A DNA stretch of 64,000 nucleotides, from contig NZ_LZRD01000022.1 in NCBI RefSeq assembly GCF_001687325.1, forward strand, positions 99,874 to 163,873, written 5' to 3'. This DNA comes from Streptomyces sp. PTY087I2 (GTDB lineage: Bacteria; Actinomycetota; Actinomycetes; Streptomycetales; Streptomycetaceae). The notes under the pieces are model-generated. The model ran no database searches. It was given only the letters and a program-made list of their open reading frames with translations, and was not told where the DNA came from. The position numbers and the translations under genes are program-made. Shown in pieces: positions 7,226-16,448 of the stretch. The number at the start of each line of letters is the position of its first letter. The stretch's first letter is position 1.

Positions 7226-9625
7226 TCACCCCGCGCGCGACGCCACCTCGTGGAAGCGGCGTACCATCTGCCCGGCCCGGTCCCGTAGAACGGCTTCCGC
7301 CTCGGGGTCCACGGCGCCGGTGGCCAAGTGGTCCGCCCACGCGCGCAGCGCCGTTTCGGCCTGCGCGCCCGCTATGCCGATGCTCATCATGCAGGTGGCG
7401 TACAGATCCACGCCGTGCCGGTCGAGCGTGTCCAACTGCTCCAGCATCCGCCGCCCCGCCCGGGCCGGCCGGTCCGCCGCCGTCTCCCCGGTCCGGAGGG
7501 CGGCGTCCGCGGCGGCCAGACACGGGGGGAGGATCTCCGGCCGCCAGTGGGAGCGCCACAGGTACTGCTCGAACTCGTCGTGCCGGAAGCGGTAGGCGTG
7601 ACCGTCCACGCGCAGCAGGCCTCCCTCGTGCGCCCAGTCCAGGAAGCGGCCCAGCCGCAGCGGAAGACGGCCGCGCAGCGCGGCGCAGACGAGGAAGATC
7701 TTGTGGCGCTGTCCGGGCAGCGCGCCCCTGACGGTGGTGTAGGTCTCGGTCGACCGGTTCTGCACCAGCGGGATCCCCAGGAGCGCTCCGGCCGCCGTCG
7801 CCACCCACACGGTCGTGGGGACGTCGGGCAACGGGGCCCGGGTGAGGCTCGCCGAGACGATGAACCCGAACGTGCCACCGACGTACACACCGAGCAGCGG
7901 CATGCCCACGGTCCTCACGTACAGGTCGAGCGGCCCGCCCGCCCTTCCGCCCGTGCGGAAACGGCTCGCCGGGTCGATGTCCGCCTGGTCGGACCACGCC
8001 ACCAGCGCCGTGAAGCCCGCGGCGACGACCACGGGAAAGCCGAGCGCGATGTCCAGGGGATCGCGCAGGGCGACGGCGGCCAGCCCCGCCATCAGCAGCG
8101 CGAAGAGGGTGTACAGCGAACCGTGCAGGGTCCGCACGAGACGACGGCCGCCCAGCGGCCACAACTGGTGCGGGGTCAGATCCGCCCGGAGGTCGGCGAT
8201 CAGGCTCAGATACCGGGTCCCGGTGAATCTGTCGACGCCTCGGTGCGTCGCCAGCAGGGTGAGCCACGCGGAGACCCGTTCGGCCGGGTAGCGGTCGGGG
8301 TCGCGCGGATGCTCCGCCACGACGGAGGGGACGAAGAGCGACAGCAGGTACTCCTCGGCCTCCCTGCTCATGTCGTCCGCGGACGCGGAGTCCTCCGCGC
8401 TCCGCAGCCGTTCCTCCGGAGAGAACAGGCTCCACAGCCGCCCGGGCAGGCCGTGTTCGGCGGCGAAATCCTCCTCCTCCGCCCGGTAGCGCTCCCAGAG
8501 GACGTCGCGCCCCCATCGCGTCACCAGCTCCGAGGGATCCCTGAGCCATCCCGCGCCGCCCTCGCCCCGGACATGGAACGCGTTCGCGATCATGGTGAGC
8601 CGCCACGGGGTGCTCAGGGCACGCGCCAGTGGCCCTCCGGGGGACACCCGCATCTCGTCCAGGACCCCGTCCCAGCGCTCGGTGAGGCCGCTGTGGGACC
8701 ACTCGCTGCGGCTCTTGAGGTAGTCGAGCGCCATGTCCGGCGGGACCGGCAGCAGTTCGGCGCGGCCCGCCCCGGCCAGCGGGGCCGGACCTTCGAACTG
8801 CTCGTAGACATCGCTGCGGCAGGTGACGACCACATGGCGGAAGCAGTCCCGGTTCACCGCGAGATAGCGGAGCAACGCGGCTGCCCGGGGACGTTCCTCC
8901 GCCCCTCCGGGATCGAGCTCGTCCAGACCGTCGAGGACGAGGACCGCCTTGTCGGTCAGCGCCTCCTCGACCTGGGCGGAGGGCTGCCCGTACGTCTGTG
9001 CGGCCTGCTGGATGGCCCAGCGGCGGAACGCCAGATGGAACCCCTCGCTCCGCGGATCCTCCCGGTCCGGTGGCCCGTCCCACGCGGAGAGAGGGAGCAG
9101 GACCGGCACCCCGTCGCCCGCGTCCTCGTCATGGCGGGCGGCCAGCGCGCGCGTCAACTCCCGGGCCAGCAGGGACTTGCCCGTACCGGGGCCGCCGGTC
9201 ACCGCGAGCCGCCGTACAGGTCCGGGCAGCCCGAGGTAGCGGTCGACGACGGTCCGCCACTCCTCGGAGCCCGCGTCGCCGGGGCTGCCGTCCGGGGCCG
9301 CCGAGAAGCGGAAGCGCACTGGCAGGAAGGCGCTGCCCGGGCCCAGAATGTTGCGGTACTGCTGGTCCTCGTGGCTCTCGACCGCCCGGACCAGGGCCCG
9401 GACCGCGCCCTCCCGGCGGCTCCGCCGGTGCTCCCAGAGGGGCAGCAGCAACCCGGCGACGCCGATGACCGCTCCCACCACGCCGACCAGGGCGCCGAAG
9501 GGGTCCACGTCGCCGGTCGGCCGGGAGCGGAGGATGACGACGGCCCCCGCGCCCACCATCAGCACGCCGAGGACGGCCGCTGCCCGACGCCAGAGGGAAC
9601 CCGGCTTCGGCCGCCGCCGCCCCAT
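7226..9625 (-). CDS. membrane-anchored NACHT-type NTPase
   Basis: 799 residues. Two N-terminal membrane helices (about 15-33 and 44-63) precede a STAND/NACHT ATPase with Walker A GGPGTGKS (144-151), Walker B VLVLDGLDEL (229-238) and the sensor-like TCRSDVY. A second hydrophobic block of several helices follows around residues 490-640, then a helical tail with FRHDEFEQYL. Start supported by GGGAGGAG 6 nt upstream. NACHT proteins act as signal-dependent oligomerising switches; in bacteria many are anti-phage sensors, but no effector nuclease domain is seen here. Regulatory or stress roles remain possible. Confidence 0.75.
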   Translation of the reverse strand: MGRRRPKPGSLWRRAAAVLGVLMVGAGAVVILRSRPTGDVDPFGALVGVVGAVIGVAGLLLPLWEHRRSRREGAVRALVRAVESHEDQQYRNILGPGSAFLPVRFRFSAAPDGSPGDAGSEEWRTVVDRYLGLPGPVRRLAVTGGPGTGKSLLARELTRALAARHDEDAGDGVPVLLPLSAWDGPPDREDPRSEGFHLAFRRWAIQQAAQTYGQPSAQVEEALTDKAVLVLDGLDELDPGGAEERPRAAALLRYLAVNRDCFRHVVVTCRSDVYEQFEGPAPLAGAGRAELLPVPPDMALDYLKSRSEWSHSGLTERWDGVLDEMRVSPGGPLARALSTPWRLTMIANAFHVRGEGGAGWLRDPSELVTRWGRDVLWERYRAEEEDFAAEHGLPGRLWSLFSPEERLRSAEDSASADDMSREAEEYLLSLFVPSVVAEHPRDPDRYPAERVSAWLTLLATHRGVDRFTGTRYLSLIADLRADLTPHQLWPLGGRRLVRTLHGSLYTLFALLMAGLAAVALRDPLDIALGFPVVVAAGFTALVAWSDQADIDPASRFRTGGRAGGPLDLYVRTVGMPLLGVYVGGTFGFIVSASLTRAPLPDVPTTVWVATAAGALLGIPLVQNRSTETYTTVRGALPGQRHKIFLVCAALRGRLPLRLGRFLDWAHEGGLLRVDGHAYRFRHDEFEQYLWRSHWRPEILPPCLAAADAALRTGETAADRPARAGRRMLEQLDTLDRHGVDLYATCMMSIGIAGAQAETALRAWADHLATGAVDPEAEAVLRDRAGQMVRRFHEVASRAG

Positions 9626-9758
9626 ACGTAACTCCTCCCTGGTTTACGTAACGCCTCCGTGGCCGAACGCGAGCCGTGAATCCGTCCGGGCCCCGGCCCC
9701 CCGCGTCCGCGCGTACCGGCTCCGGCCTCAGCCGCCCGCGCCGGTCAGCTGCGGGGCC

Positions 9759-11396
9759 TCAGCCGCCCGCCTTCAGCACCTCCGCCACGACCGGGCCCGC
9801 CGCGTCGCCGCCGTGGCCGCCGGTCTGAACGACCGCCGCCGCGGCGAGGTCGTTGCTGAAGCCGGTGAACCAACTGTTGGAGGTGTCCTGTCCGTCGACC
9901 TCTGCCGAGCCGGTCTTGGCGCCCTTGTCGCCGCCGACGCCTGCCATGGCCTTCGCGCCGGTGCCCCAGGCGGCCGTGGCGCGCATCATCGTCGTGAGCT
10001 GCTGCGTGACGGACGGCGACAGCGAGCGCGAGGCCGTCGCCAACTCCCGGTTGTCCAGGGACTGCGGGACGATGACGGGCTGGCGGAAGGTGCCGGTGCG
10101 GGCGGTCGCGGTGATGGACGCCATGTTGAGGACGTTCATCTGGACCGTGCCCTGCCCGATGTACTGCGCGGCGGCCTCGCCTTGGACCTCCTCCGGCACG
10201 CTGCCGTCGGACGTCACGACACCAGTCTTCCAGTCCAGGCCGATCCCGAAGACCTCCCGGGCCTCCTTGGCGAGCGCCGAGTCGTCGTCGACATCGTCGA
10301 TCAGCTTGATGAAGGCGGTGTTGCAGGACTTGGCGAAGCTCTGAGTGAAGGTGGAGCCGTCCGGCAGCGAGAAGCGGTCCAGATTCTCGATCGTACGGGT
10401 GTAGTACCTGACGTCCGGCGGGCATTCGGCGGCCCCGTTCGCGGTGACGAGCCCCTTCTCCAGCAGCATCGCCGCCGTCATGATCTTCAGCGTCGAGCCG
10501 GGCGCCTGCTTGCCCTGGAGCGCCACGTTGAACTCGGTCACCGGGTTGTTGGCCACCGCGCGGATCTCCCCGGTGGACGGCTTCACCGCGACCACCGACG
10601 CCTCCGAGAACTTCTTCACCGCCCGCTCGGCCGCCGCCTGCGCGTTCGCGTCCAGCGTCGTCTGCACCTTGCCCGGCTTGCCCTTGGCGAGGGTCAGCAG
10701 GTTGACGTCCGGCTGGGACTCGTCGGCGGGCTCGATCCAGGTCTCGATGCCGGCCGAACCGCCCGAGGTCTCCCCGTACTTCTGGCGCAGGGTGTCCAGG
10801 ATCGGCCCCAGTGAGGGGTACTTCTCCTTCGTCAGCACCGTGCCGTTGCGGTCGACGGCCTCGATCGCCGGCGTCGAGGACTCGCCCGTCTTCAGCGTCG
10901 CGCCCTCCGTCAACTGCGGGTGCACGACGGTCGGTTCCCAGTCGACGAGAGCCTTGCCCGTCGTCAAGCCGCGGACGACGGTCAACTCCGAGGCGTAGGA
11001 GAGGGGCTTCGACTTCCCCTCGTACGAGACGGTCGCCTTGACCGTGTACGGGACCTTCGTGCCGACGGCCTGGCCCGGGGTGATCTTGATTTTGCCGATG
11101 TGGGCGTCCTCGCCGTACGAGGCGAGCACCGGCTCCGCGCCCGCCTCGTTGTTGGTCAGGACGGCCGCCGCCGACGCGTCCCCGGACGCCCACGCGTCGA
11201 AGAAGCCCTTCGACGTCTCCGCTATCTCCTCCGCGCTCGGCGGCCCCGTTTTCACCTTCGACGACTCGGACGCGCTCTGCGTACCCCCGCCGCCACCGCC
11301 CGTGTCCCCGAGCACGCTGTACGCCCCGTAACCGATCCCACCGGTCACCAGCACGAACGCTCCGCCGATCACGGCGACCTTCGCTCCACTGCGCAT
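9759..11396 (-). CDS. class B penicillin-binding protein with MecA-N-like domain
   Basis: 545 residues from the ATG behind GGGGAGGGGG. A single N-terminal membrane anchor (about 8-28) and a Gly/Ser linker lead to an NTF2-like domain (about 55-160). The transpeptidase domain follows: SxxK is STLK (Ser301-Lys304), SxN is SCN (357-359) and KTG is 494-496. It cross-links peptidoglycan outside the membrane, in septation, branching or sporulation. There is no glycosyltransferase domain and no C-terminal PASTA repeats. Streptomycetes carry several paralogs, so the particular growth stage cannot be read off. Confidence 0.9.
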   Translation of the reverse strand: MRSGAKVAVIGGAFVLVTGGIGYGAYSVLGDTGGGGGGTQSASESSKVKTGPPSAEEIAETSKGFFDAWASGDASAAAVLTNNEAGAEPVLASYGEDAHIGKIKITPGQAVGTKVPYTVKATVSYEGKSKPLSYASELTVVRGLTTGKALVDWEPTVVHPQLTEGATLKTGESSTPAIEAVDRNGTVLTKEKYPSLGPILDTLRQKYGETSGGSAGIETWIEPADESQPDVNLLTLAKGKPGKVQTTLDANAQAAAERAVKKFSEASVVAVKPSTGEIRAVANNPVTEFNVALQGKQAPGSTLKIMTAAMLLEKGLVTANGAAECPPDVRYYTRTIENLDRFSLPDGSTFTQSFAKSCNTAFIKLIDDVDDDSALAKEAREVFGIGLDWKTGVVTSDGSVPEEVQGEAAAQYIGQGTVQMNVLNMASITATARTGTFRQPVIVPQSLDNRELATASRSLSPSVTQQLTTMMRATAAWGTGAKAMAGVGGDKGAKTGSAEVDGQDTSNSWFTGFSNDLAAAAVVQTGGHGGDAAGPVVAEVLKAGG

Positions 11397-11630
11397 TTCG
11401 CAGTCCCCCTCCCCAGGAGACCCCCTGAACATGTTCAAGGGGCAACTGTGAGGAACCCTAAGCGGCTGTGGCAGGCGGTGAGGGTGTTGTTACCGGACCG
11501 GAATGCTTGGCTGGAAAGCGCTCTCCGGTGTGGCCTGTGTGGGCCGGGGCCGAGACCTGTGTGGGCCGGGACCGTTGCGGGAAGACTGGCCGGGAACGCA
11601 CGGGGGAGCGGACGTCGGGGGGCGTACGGG

Positions 11631-13088
11631 ATGTTCACATGGGGAGTGCACCGCGATCGGCCGCAGGTGGTGGACCACATCAAATACCTGCCGCCCGGGA
11701 CCCTGCCCGAAGGTGGCGTTCCGGTCTGGTCCGTGGGCGGAGACGGCAGCACGACGCGGTCCATGACCGGAGGCTCCATCGCCGCCTGGTCCGTGGCCGA
11801 CGCCGAACGGTGGCGCAGGGCGGGGGTCCCGATGGTCCTCGCCCCGGTTCTGGGCGGCTGGATCCTGGCCGCCCTGGTGGTGACGTCGTACGTCCTTCTC
11901 TTCGGGCTCTCGTCCGCGTCCGGGGCCTGGCGCGACGGGCTCGGGGGCGGCACGGACTGGCTGAGGTATCCGGGCGTGGTCCTGCTGACCGCCCTGCCGC
12001 TCTGGTACCGGTACGTTCCGGTCGCCGTCTTCCCGGCGGCCCTGTTCGTCGCGGTGGAGACGGCCCTGCTGGCGGCCCGCACCGACGACACCGACCGCCA
12101 GGCGACGGCCGGGTACCTGATCGTCCTCGCCGTCTGCGCCATCGCGGTCACCGGCGGCGGCCTGCGGCTGCGGGCCCGCCGACGACAGCGGGCGCTGGTC
12201 CTCGCCGCGGCCGGAGTGCGCCGCTTCCCGCTGCCTGAAGGCGTCCCGGAATCGGACGGCCACCGCGGCCACGCCCAGGTCTACCTCGGGCTGGCGCTCT
12301 GCCTGCTCGGCCTCGCCGTCCTGACCGACGGCCTGGTCGGGGACCTGACCTCGGGCGGAGTCGGGTACGACGCCATCGGCCAGCAGCGGGTCTGCGTCGT
12401 CCTTCTCGTTGCCGGTACGACCTTCGCCGGCTGGGGCCAGCTCGCGTACCGGGCGGCGCGACGGCTCTACGAGGAGGACCAGCCGGCCCTGATCGTGGGC
12501 GTACGCACCGGGGCGGACGGACGCCACTGGGTGTGCGCGGACGCCCGTACGCCCTCGGCGCCCCCGCTGATCTCGTACGTCCCCCGGGGCCGCGACACCC
12601 GCACCCCGACGCGGCTCCTGGGCAGCGGCTCGGTGTACGCGGAGGGGAACGGACACCACGACATCAACCCGAGGCACGAGCCGTTCGAAGCGGTGCTGTA
12701 CGGAACCCTCGCGGAGGGCGACGAGGTCGTCATCGAATACGCCTACGCCAGATACGACCTCCACCAGGCGACGGGACGGATGTACGCGGCCGTGACCACG
12801 GCCCCCCTCCGCCCGGACCGCCACCACGGGCTGGGCGTCTGGAAACCGGTCGACGGCGCCACCCGCCAACGCGAACGCCTCCGCGAGGCCCGGGAGCGGG
12901 CAGAGCGTCAGCGGGCGGCGGACGAGCGGGCGATGCGGGAGGCGGAGGAGCGCCGCAGAAACCCGCCGCGGTCTTCGTCGGGCCGGTCGAGCGGCAGCGG
13001 CAAGAGCAGCAGCCACTACAGCAGTTGCGGCGGGTCGAGCTGCGCATCGACCTGCGGATCGAGCTGCGGCGGCTGCGGGGGCGACTGA
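11631..13088 (+). CDS. membrane protein with Ser/Cys/Gly-rich tail
   Basis: 485 residues from an ATG preceded by a G-rich ribosome site. Membrane helices are visible around 70-95, 110-150, 165-190 and 225-270. A soluble C-terminal domain follows (LIVGVRTGADGRHWVCADARTP onward), then a charged Arg/Glu helix and a terminal tail of Ser, Gly and six Cys (for example SSCASTCGSSCGGCGGD). I do not recognise the family. Such Cys/Gly tails occur at the ends of some actinobacterial membrane proteins of unknown role; metal binding, thiol cross-linking or lipid attachment are open possibilities. Confidence 0.65.
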   Translation: MFTWGVHRDRPQVVDHIKYLPPGTLPEGGVPVWSVGGDGSTTRSMTGGSIAAWSVADAERWRRAGVPMVLAPVLGGWILAALVVTSYVLLFGLSSASGAWRDGLGGGTDWLRYPGVVLLTALPLWYRYVPVAVFPAALFVAVETALLAARTDDTDRQATAGYLIVLAVCAIAVTGGGLRLRARRRQRALVLAAAGVRRFPLPEGVPESDGHRGHAQVYLGLALCLLGLAVLTDGLVGDLTSGGVGYDAIGQQRVCVVLLVAGTTFAGWGQLAYRAARRLYEEDQPALIVGVRTGADGRHWVCADARTPSAPPLISYVPRGRDTRTPTRLLGSGSVYAEGNGHHDINPRHEPFEAVLYGTLAEGDEVVIEYAYARYDLHQATGRMYAAVTTAPLRPDRHHGLGVWKPVDGATRQRERLREARERAERQRAADERAMREAEERRRNPPRSSSGRSSGSGKSSSHYSSCGGSSCASTCGSSCGGCGGD

Positions 13089-13108
13089 GCCGGGAGAGCC
13101 GTGCCTCG

Positions 13109-13954
13109 CTACTGCGCCCAGTCGAAGACGCCCGACTCCAGGTCGATCTGTGCGTTGCCGCCGCCGAAGTTGACCCCGCCGACGCCGTCCTCCAGCTCGA
13201 AGACGTACGGGGTCAGCCCCTCCGGCAGCGACTGGCAGGCCATCACCGTCCCGCCGAGGTGGGAGACGCCCTCGACGGACGACCAGAACGCTTCGAGATC
13301 CTTGTCGTCCGAGGACCAGGCCTCCACGTAGCCGCCCTCGCCGTCCTCCGACGGGGCGAGGCCGGTGTTCGGGTCGCCGGTGCGCTCGCCGATCCACACC
13401 GTGATCTCGGGGGCGCTGTCGTCCCAGGCGTTCTGGCCACGGCTGTACTTGTCACCGAGCCCGTCCGGCCGGATGTCGGCCGGCGGGTCGATGCGGGGCG
13501 CGGCGAACTCCTCGGCGGTGAGCCGGATGAGCGCGTGCGCGCCGCCGATCATGTCCTCCAGGTCCTGCTGGCGGGGGTGGCGTGCGGCCGCCGCCGCGAT
13601 CACCTCGGCCAGGAACGGATCGGCGGCCTGCTCCGGGGTGGGCGCGGTGCCCGCCAGCAGCTCGTCGACGCTCTCGATGGCGTCGGCGACGTGGTCGTCG
13701 GCCTGGAAGAAGGAGACGGCCACCAGGTCCTCGCCCTTGCGCCGGTAGTCCTCCGGCAGTTCGAGGGTGATGACATGGATCATCGGCAGCCCCGTGACCG
13801 GACTCCGGGGCCAGGAGGCCGTCCCGATACCGGGTGCGCGACCGCCGCACCAGCCGGCGACGCGGGCCCCGGGCAGATCGATCCCGATGCTCTGGCCGGG
13901 CCGGACCGACAGCGCGTCTGCGGCCTCTCCGAACCCCAGGTCGTACGCCTTCAC
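13109..13954 (-). CDS. hypothetical protein
   Basis: 281 residues from a GTG with GGGGA about 8 nt upstream. Acidic, cytoplasmic, no membrane segment. The middle is helical (DLEDMIGGAHALIRL). The C-terminus holds a compact glycine-rich segment ending DGVGGVNFGGGNAQIDL, which looks like a beta-rich ligand-binding end. I do not recognise the family with confidence. It is convergent with the Cys-tail membrane protein (20 bp between stops) and divergent from the small membrane protein at 14121. Confidence 0.6.
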   Translation of the reverse strand: MKAYDLGFGEAADALSVRPGQSIGIDLPGARVAGWCGGRAPGIGTASWPRSPVTGLPMIHVITLELPEDYRRKGEDLVAVSFFQADDHVADAIESVDELLAGTAPTPEQAADPFLAEVIAAAAARHPRQQDLEDMIGGAHALIRLTAEEFAAPRIDPPADIRPDGLGDKYSRGQNAWDDSAPEITVWIGERTGDPNTGLAPSEDGEGGYVEAWSSDDKDLEAFWSSVEGVSHLGGTVMACQSLPEGLTPYVFELEDGVGGVNFGGGNAQIDLESGVFDWAQ

Positions 13955-14120
13955 CGTGTTTCCCCGTTCCTCCCGTTCGACTGCGACGCCGCTCAACCTA
14001 CGCGAGGCCTCCGACAGCCCCCGTCGTTCTCGCCCGGTCTGCTCGGGCCCCGAACTAGTCTGCTCGGACACCAGAACGGGGAACGTCGGCCCGGCGCCGA
14101 CGGACGGGGAGGCGGGACAG

Positions 14121-14609
14121 GTGGACAGCAGCACAGCGAACGGGACCGCGACCGGGAACGGGCAGAGCGGACTGGGCCCCCGTGGATCCCTGGTGATGTC
14201 GCTGACGCTCGCGCTGCTGCTGGGGATGCTGTCGCTGCTCGTGATGTTCCCGGCGGCCGAGCATCTGCGCTCCCTCCGGGGCGGCGAGCGGGCCGAGGCC
14301 ACGCTGCACACGAGCGGGTCGTGCATGATCGGCCACTGCCGGGTCGAGTTCGAGGCCGACGGCCGGACCGTGGTGGCGGACCTGCCGACGGGCAGCGGCG
14401 GCGGCAAACAGTCCGTGGGCGCCACCCTCACCGTCCGCTACCAGGCCGACGACCCCCAGCTGGTCGCCCGCGAGGCGGACGTCGGGGGCGGCGGCGCGGC
14501 CCTGCTCGCCTGGATCTCGGGCGGAACCGCGCTGCTCTTCCTGCTGGTGTCGGCCGTGGCGGCGGTCTTCCTGGTACGGCAGCGGCGGGCGGCCCCGACG
14601 CCCGCCTGA
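14121..14609 (+). CDS. small two-helix membrane protein (DUF3592-like)
   Basis: 162 residues from a GTG with GGGGAGG 9 nt upstream. A polar N-terminus precedes a first membrane helix (about 22-42). A soluble domain follows with a Cys pair (GSCMIGHCRVEF) and the line TLTVRYQADDPQ, characteristic of the DUF3592 type, and then a second helix (about 125-150). Function unknown. Another protein of the same general design is at 51883-52353. Confidence 0.7.
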   Translation: MDSSTANGTATGNGQSGLGPRGSLVMSLTLALLLGMLSLLVMFPAAEHLRSLRGGERAEATLHTSGSCMIGHCRVEFEADGRTVVADLPTGSGGGKQSVGATLTVRYQADDPQLVAREADVGGGGAALLAWISGGTALLFLLVSAVAAVFLVRQRRAAPTPA

Positions 14610-14625
14610 TGCCCGGCGGGACCGC

Positions 14626-16395
14626 CTACACCCACGTATCCAGCCACATCCGGTCCCGCCACAGGTCCTCCGGGATCGACGTCCCCGTGTACAGCGGCCA
14701 GAAGTAGATGAAGTTCCAGATGATCAGGAGCACCAGCACGCCCACCGCGATCGCGCCCAGGGTGCGGCGGCGTTCGCCGGTGGGGTCGTGGGGGGTGAGG
14801 CCCAGTTCGGCGCGGGCGCCTGTGCCGGCTGCCGGGCCCACGATCGCGCCCAGCATCATCGTGACCGCCAGGCAGAGGAACGGGACGAACACCACCGCGT
14901 AGAAGAGGAAGATCGTCCGCTCCTGGTAGAAGAACCAGGGCAGCCAGCCCGCCGCCACACCGCAGGCGATCGCGCCGGCCCGCCAGTCGCGGCGGAAGAA
15001 CCAGCGCCACACCACGTACGCCAGGGCGAAGCACGCCAGCCACCACAGGAGCGGGGTGCCGATGGCCAGGACCTCGGCGGCGCACTTGCCCGTGGAGGAC
15101 TCCGCGCAGCCCGTCTGCTCCTCGTAGAAGTACGAGACCGGGCGGCCCAGGACCAGCCAGCTCCAGGGGTTGGACTCGTACGTGTGGCCCGAGGTGAGGC
15201 CGACGTGGAAGTCGTACACCTGGTTCTCGTAGTGCCACAGGCTGCGCAGCCAGTCCGGGAACAGCCAGCTCCAGGAGGAGTCCTTGCCCTCGGTCGCCGC
15301 CCAGTTGCGGTAGTAGCCCTTGTCCGTGACGATCCAGCCGGTCCAGGACACGAGGTATGTGACGATCGCGACCGGCACCGTCGAGACGAAGGCCGGGATC
15401 AGGTCGCGGCGCAGCACCGCCTGGTAGGGGTGGACTGCCCCTGCCGTGCGGCGGGCGCCTACGTCCCACAACACCGTCATCAGGCCGAACGCGGCCAGCA
15501 CGTACAGGCCGTTCCACTTCGTCGCGAACGCCAGGCCCAGCATCACGCCCGCCGCCAGCCGCCACGGCCGCCACCCCAGGCGCAGAGTCTCCGCCACTTG
15601 GGCGTTCGGGCGCAGTACGCCCTCCTCGTCGACGGGCAGCGCGGCCGCCAGTCTGCGGCGGGCGTGGTCCCGGTCCACCACCAGGCAGCCGAACGCGGCC
15701 AGCACGAAGAACATCACGATCAGGTCCAGCAGCGCGGTCCGGCTCATCACGAAGTGCAGGCCGTCCACCGCCAGCAGCAGCCCCGCCAGGCAGCCCAGGA
15801 ACGTCGAGCGGAACAGGCGTCGGCCGATCCGGCAGAGGAGCAGGACGGAGAGCGTGCCCAGTACCGCCACCATGAACCGCCAGCCGAACGGCGTGAAGCC
15901 GAACAGCTGCTCACCGAAGCCGATGACCCACTTGCCGACCGGCGGGTGCACCACATAGCCCGGGTCGGTCGGGATCGGGACGGAGGAGGGGTCGTTGAGG
16001 ATCTGCTTGTCGACGTCCTTGGGCCAGGAACCCTCGTACCCCTGGTTGACCAGCGCCCACGCGTCCTTCGCGTAGTACGTCTCGTCGAATATCACCGCGT
16101 GCGGCCGGTCCAGCTTCCAGAACCGCAGCAGGCCCGCGACGAGCGTCACGAGCAGCGGGCCGCCCCAGCCGGACCAGCGCACCAGGCGGTCCGCCACATG
16201 CGGCGGGATCGCGAGCACCGACCACACCTGCCGGCCGGGCCGGGCGTACGGCGGGTCCAGCCGGTCGCGGAGCGAGGTGTCCGGGCGGGGGACATGGCCG
16301 AAGCGGCGCAGCCGCCGTTGCCAGGAGGTCGGCTGTTCGCCGAGCGGGTCCCCGGCGTCGTGGCCCCGCTGGGTCTCGGGTGCGGTACTCGTCAC
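14626..16395 (-). CDS. pmt: dolichyl/polyprenyl-phosphate-mannose protein mannosyltransferase (PMT family)
   Basis: 589 residues, about eleven membrane helices. The first extracytoplasmic loop carries the GT39 catalytic signature FDETYYAKDAW (Asp104-Glu105), and HPPVGKW and GLTSGHTYESNPWSW are further PMT hallmarks. It transfers mannose from polyprenyl-phosphate-mannose to Ser/Thr of exported proteins; in Streptomyces this glycosylation is also needed for some phage receptors and cell-envelope proteins. It is divergent from rsmI, an arrangement common in actinobacteria. Confidence 0.95.
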   Translation of the reverse strand: MTSTAPETQRGHDAGDPLGEQPTSWQRRLRRFGHVPRPDTSLRDRLDPPYARPGRQVWSVLAIPPHVADRLVRWSGWGGPLLVTLVAGLLRFWKLDRPHAVIFDETYYAKDAWALVNQGYEGSWPKDVDKQILNDPSSVPIPTDPGYVVHPPVGKWVIGFGEQLFGFTPFGWRFMVAVLGTLSVLLLCRIGRRLFRSTFLGCLAGLLLAVDGLHFVMSRTALLDLIVMFFVLAAFGCLVVDRDHARRRLAAALPVDEEGVLRPNAQVAETLRLGWRPWRLAAGVMLGLAFATKWNGLYVLAAFGLMTVLWDVGARRTAGAVHPYQAVLRRDLIPAFVSTVPVAIVTYLVSWTGWIVTDKGYYRNWAATEGKDSSWSWLFPDWLRSLWHYENQVYDFHVGLTSGHTYESNPWSWLVLGRPVSYFYEEQTGCAESSTGKCAAEVLAIGTPLLWWLACFALAYVVWRWFFRRDWRAGAIACGVAAGWLPWFFYQERTIFLFYAVVFVPFLCLAVTMMLGAIVGPAAGTGARAELGLTPHDPTGERRRTLGAIAVGVLVLLIIWNFIYFWPLYTGTSIPEDLWRDRMWLDTWV

Positions 16396-16448
16396 CGCGC
16401 CATCGTAGGGAACGCATCTGTGCGAAGGGTGCTGCCCGTGCTGCGAGG

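Noticed and set aside
6810..9083. Long minus-strand open frame partly overlapping the NACHT gene in another frame
   Set aside because: Composition is Arg/Gly/Pro-rich shadow coding; the NACHT frame has Walker motifs and a good start.
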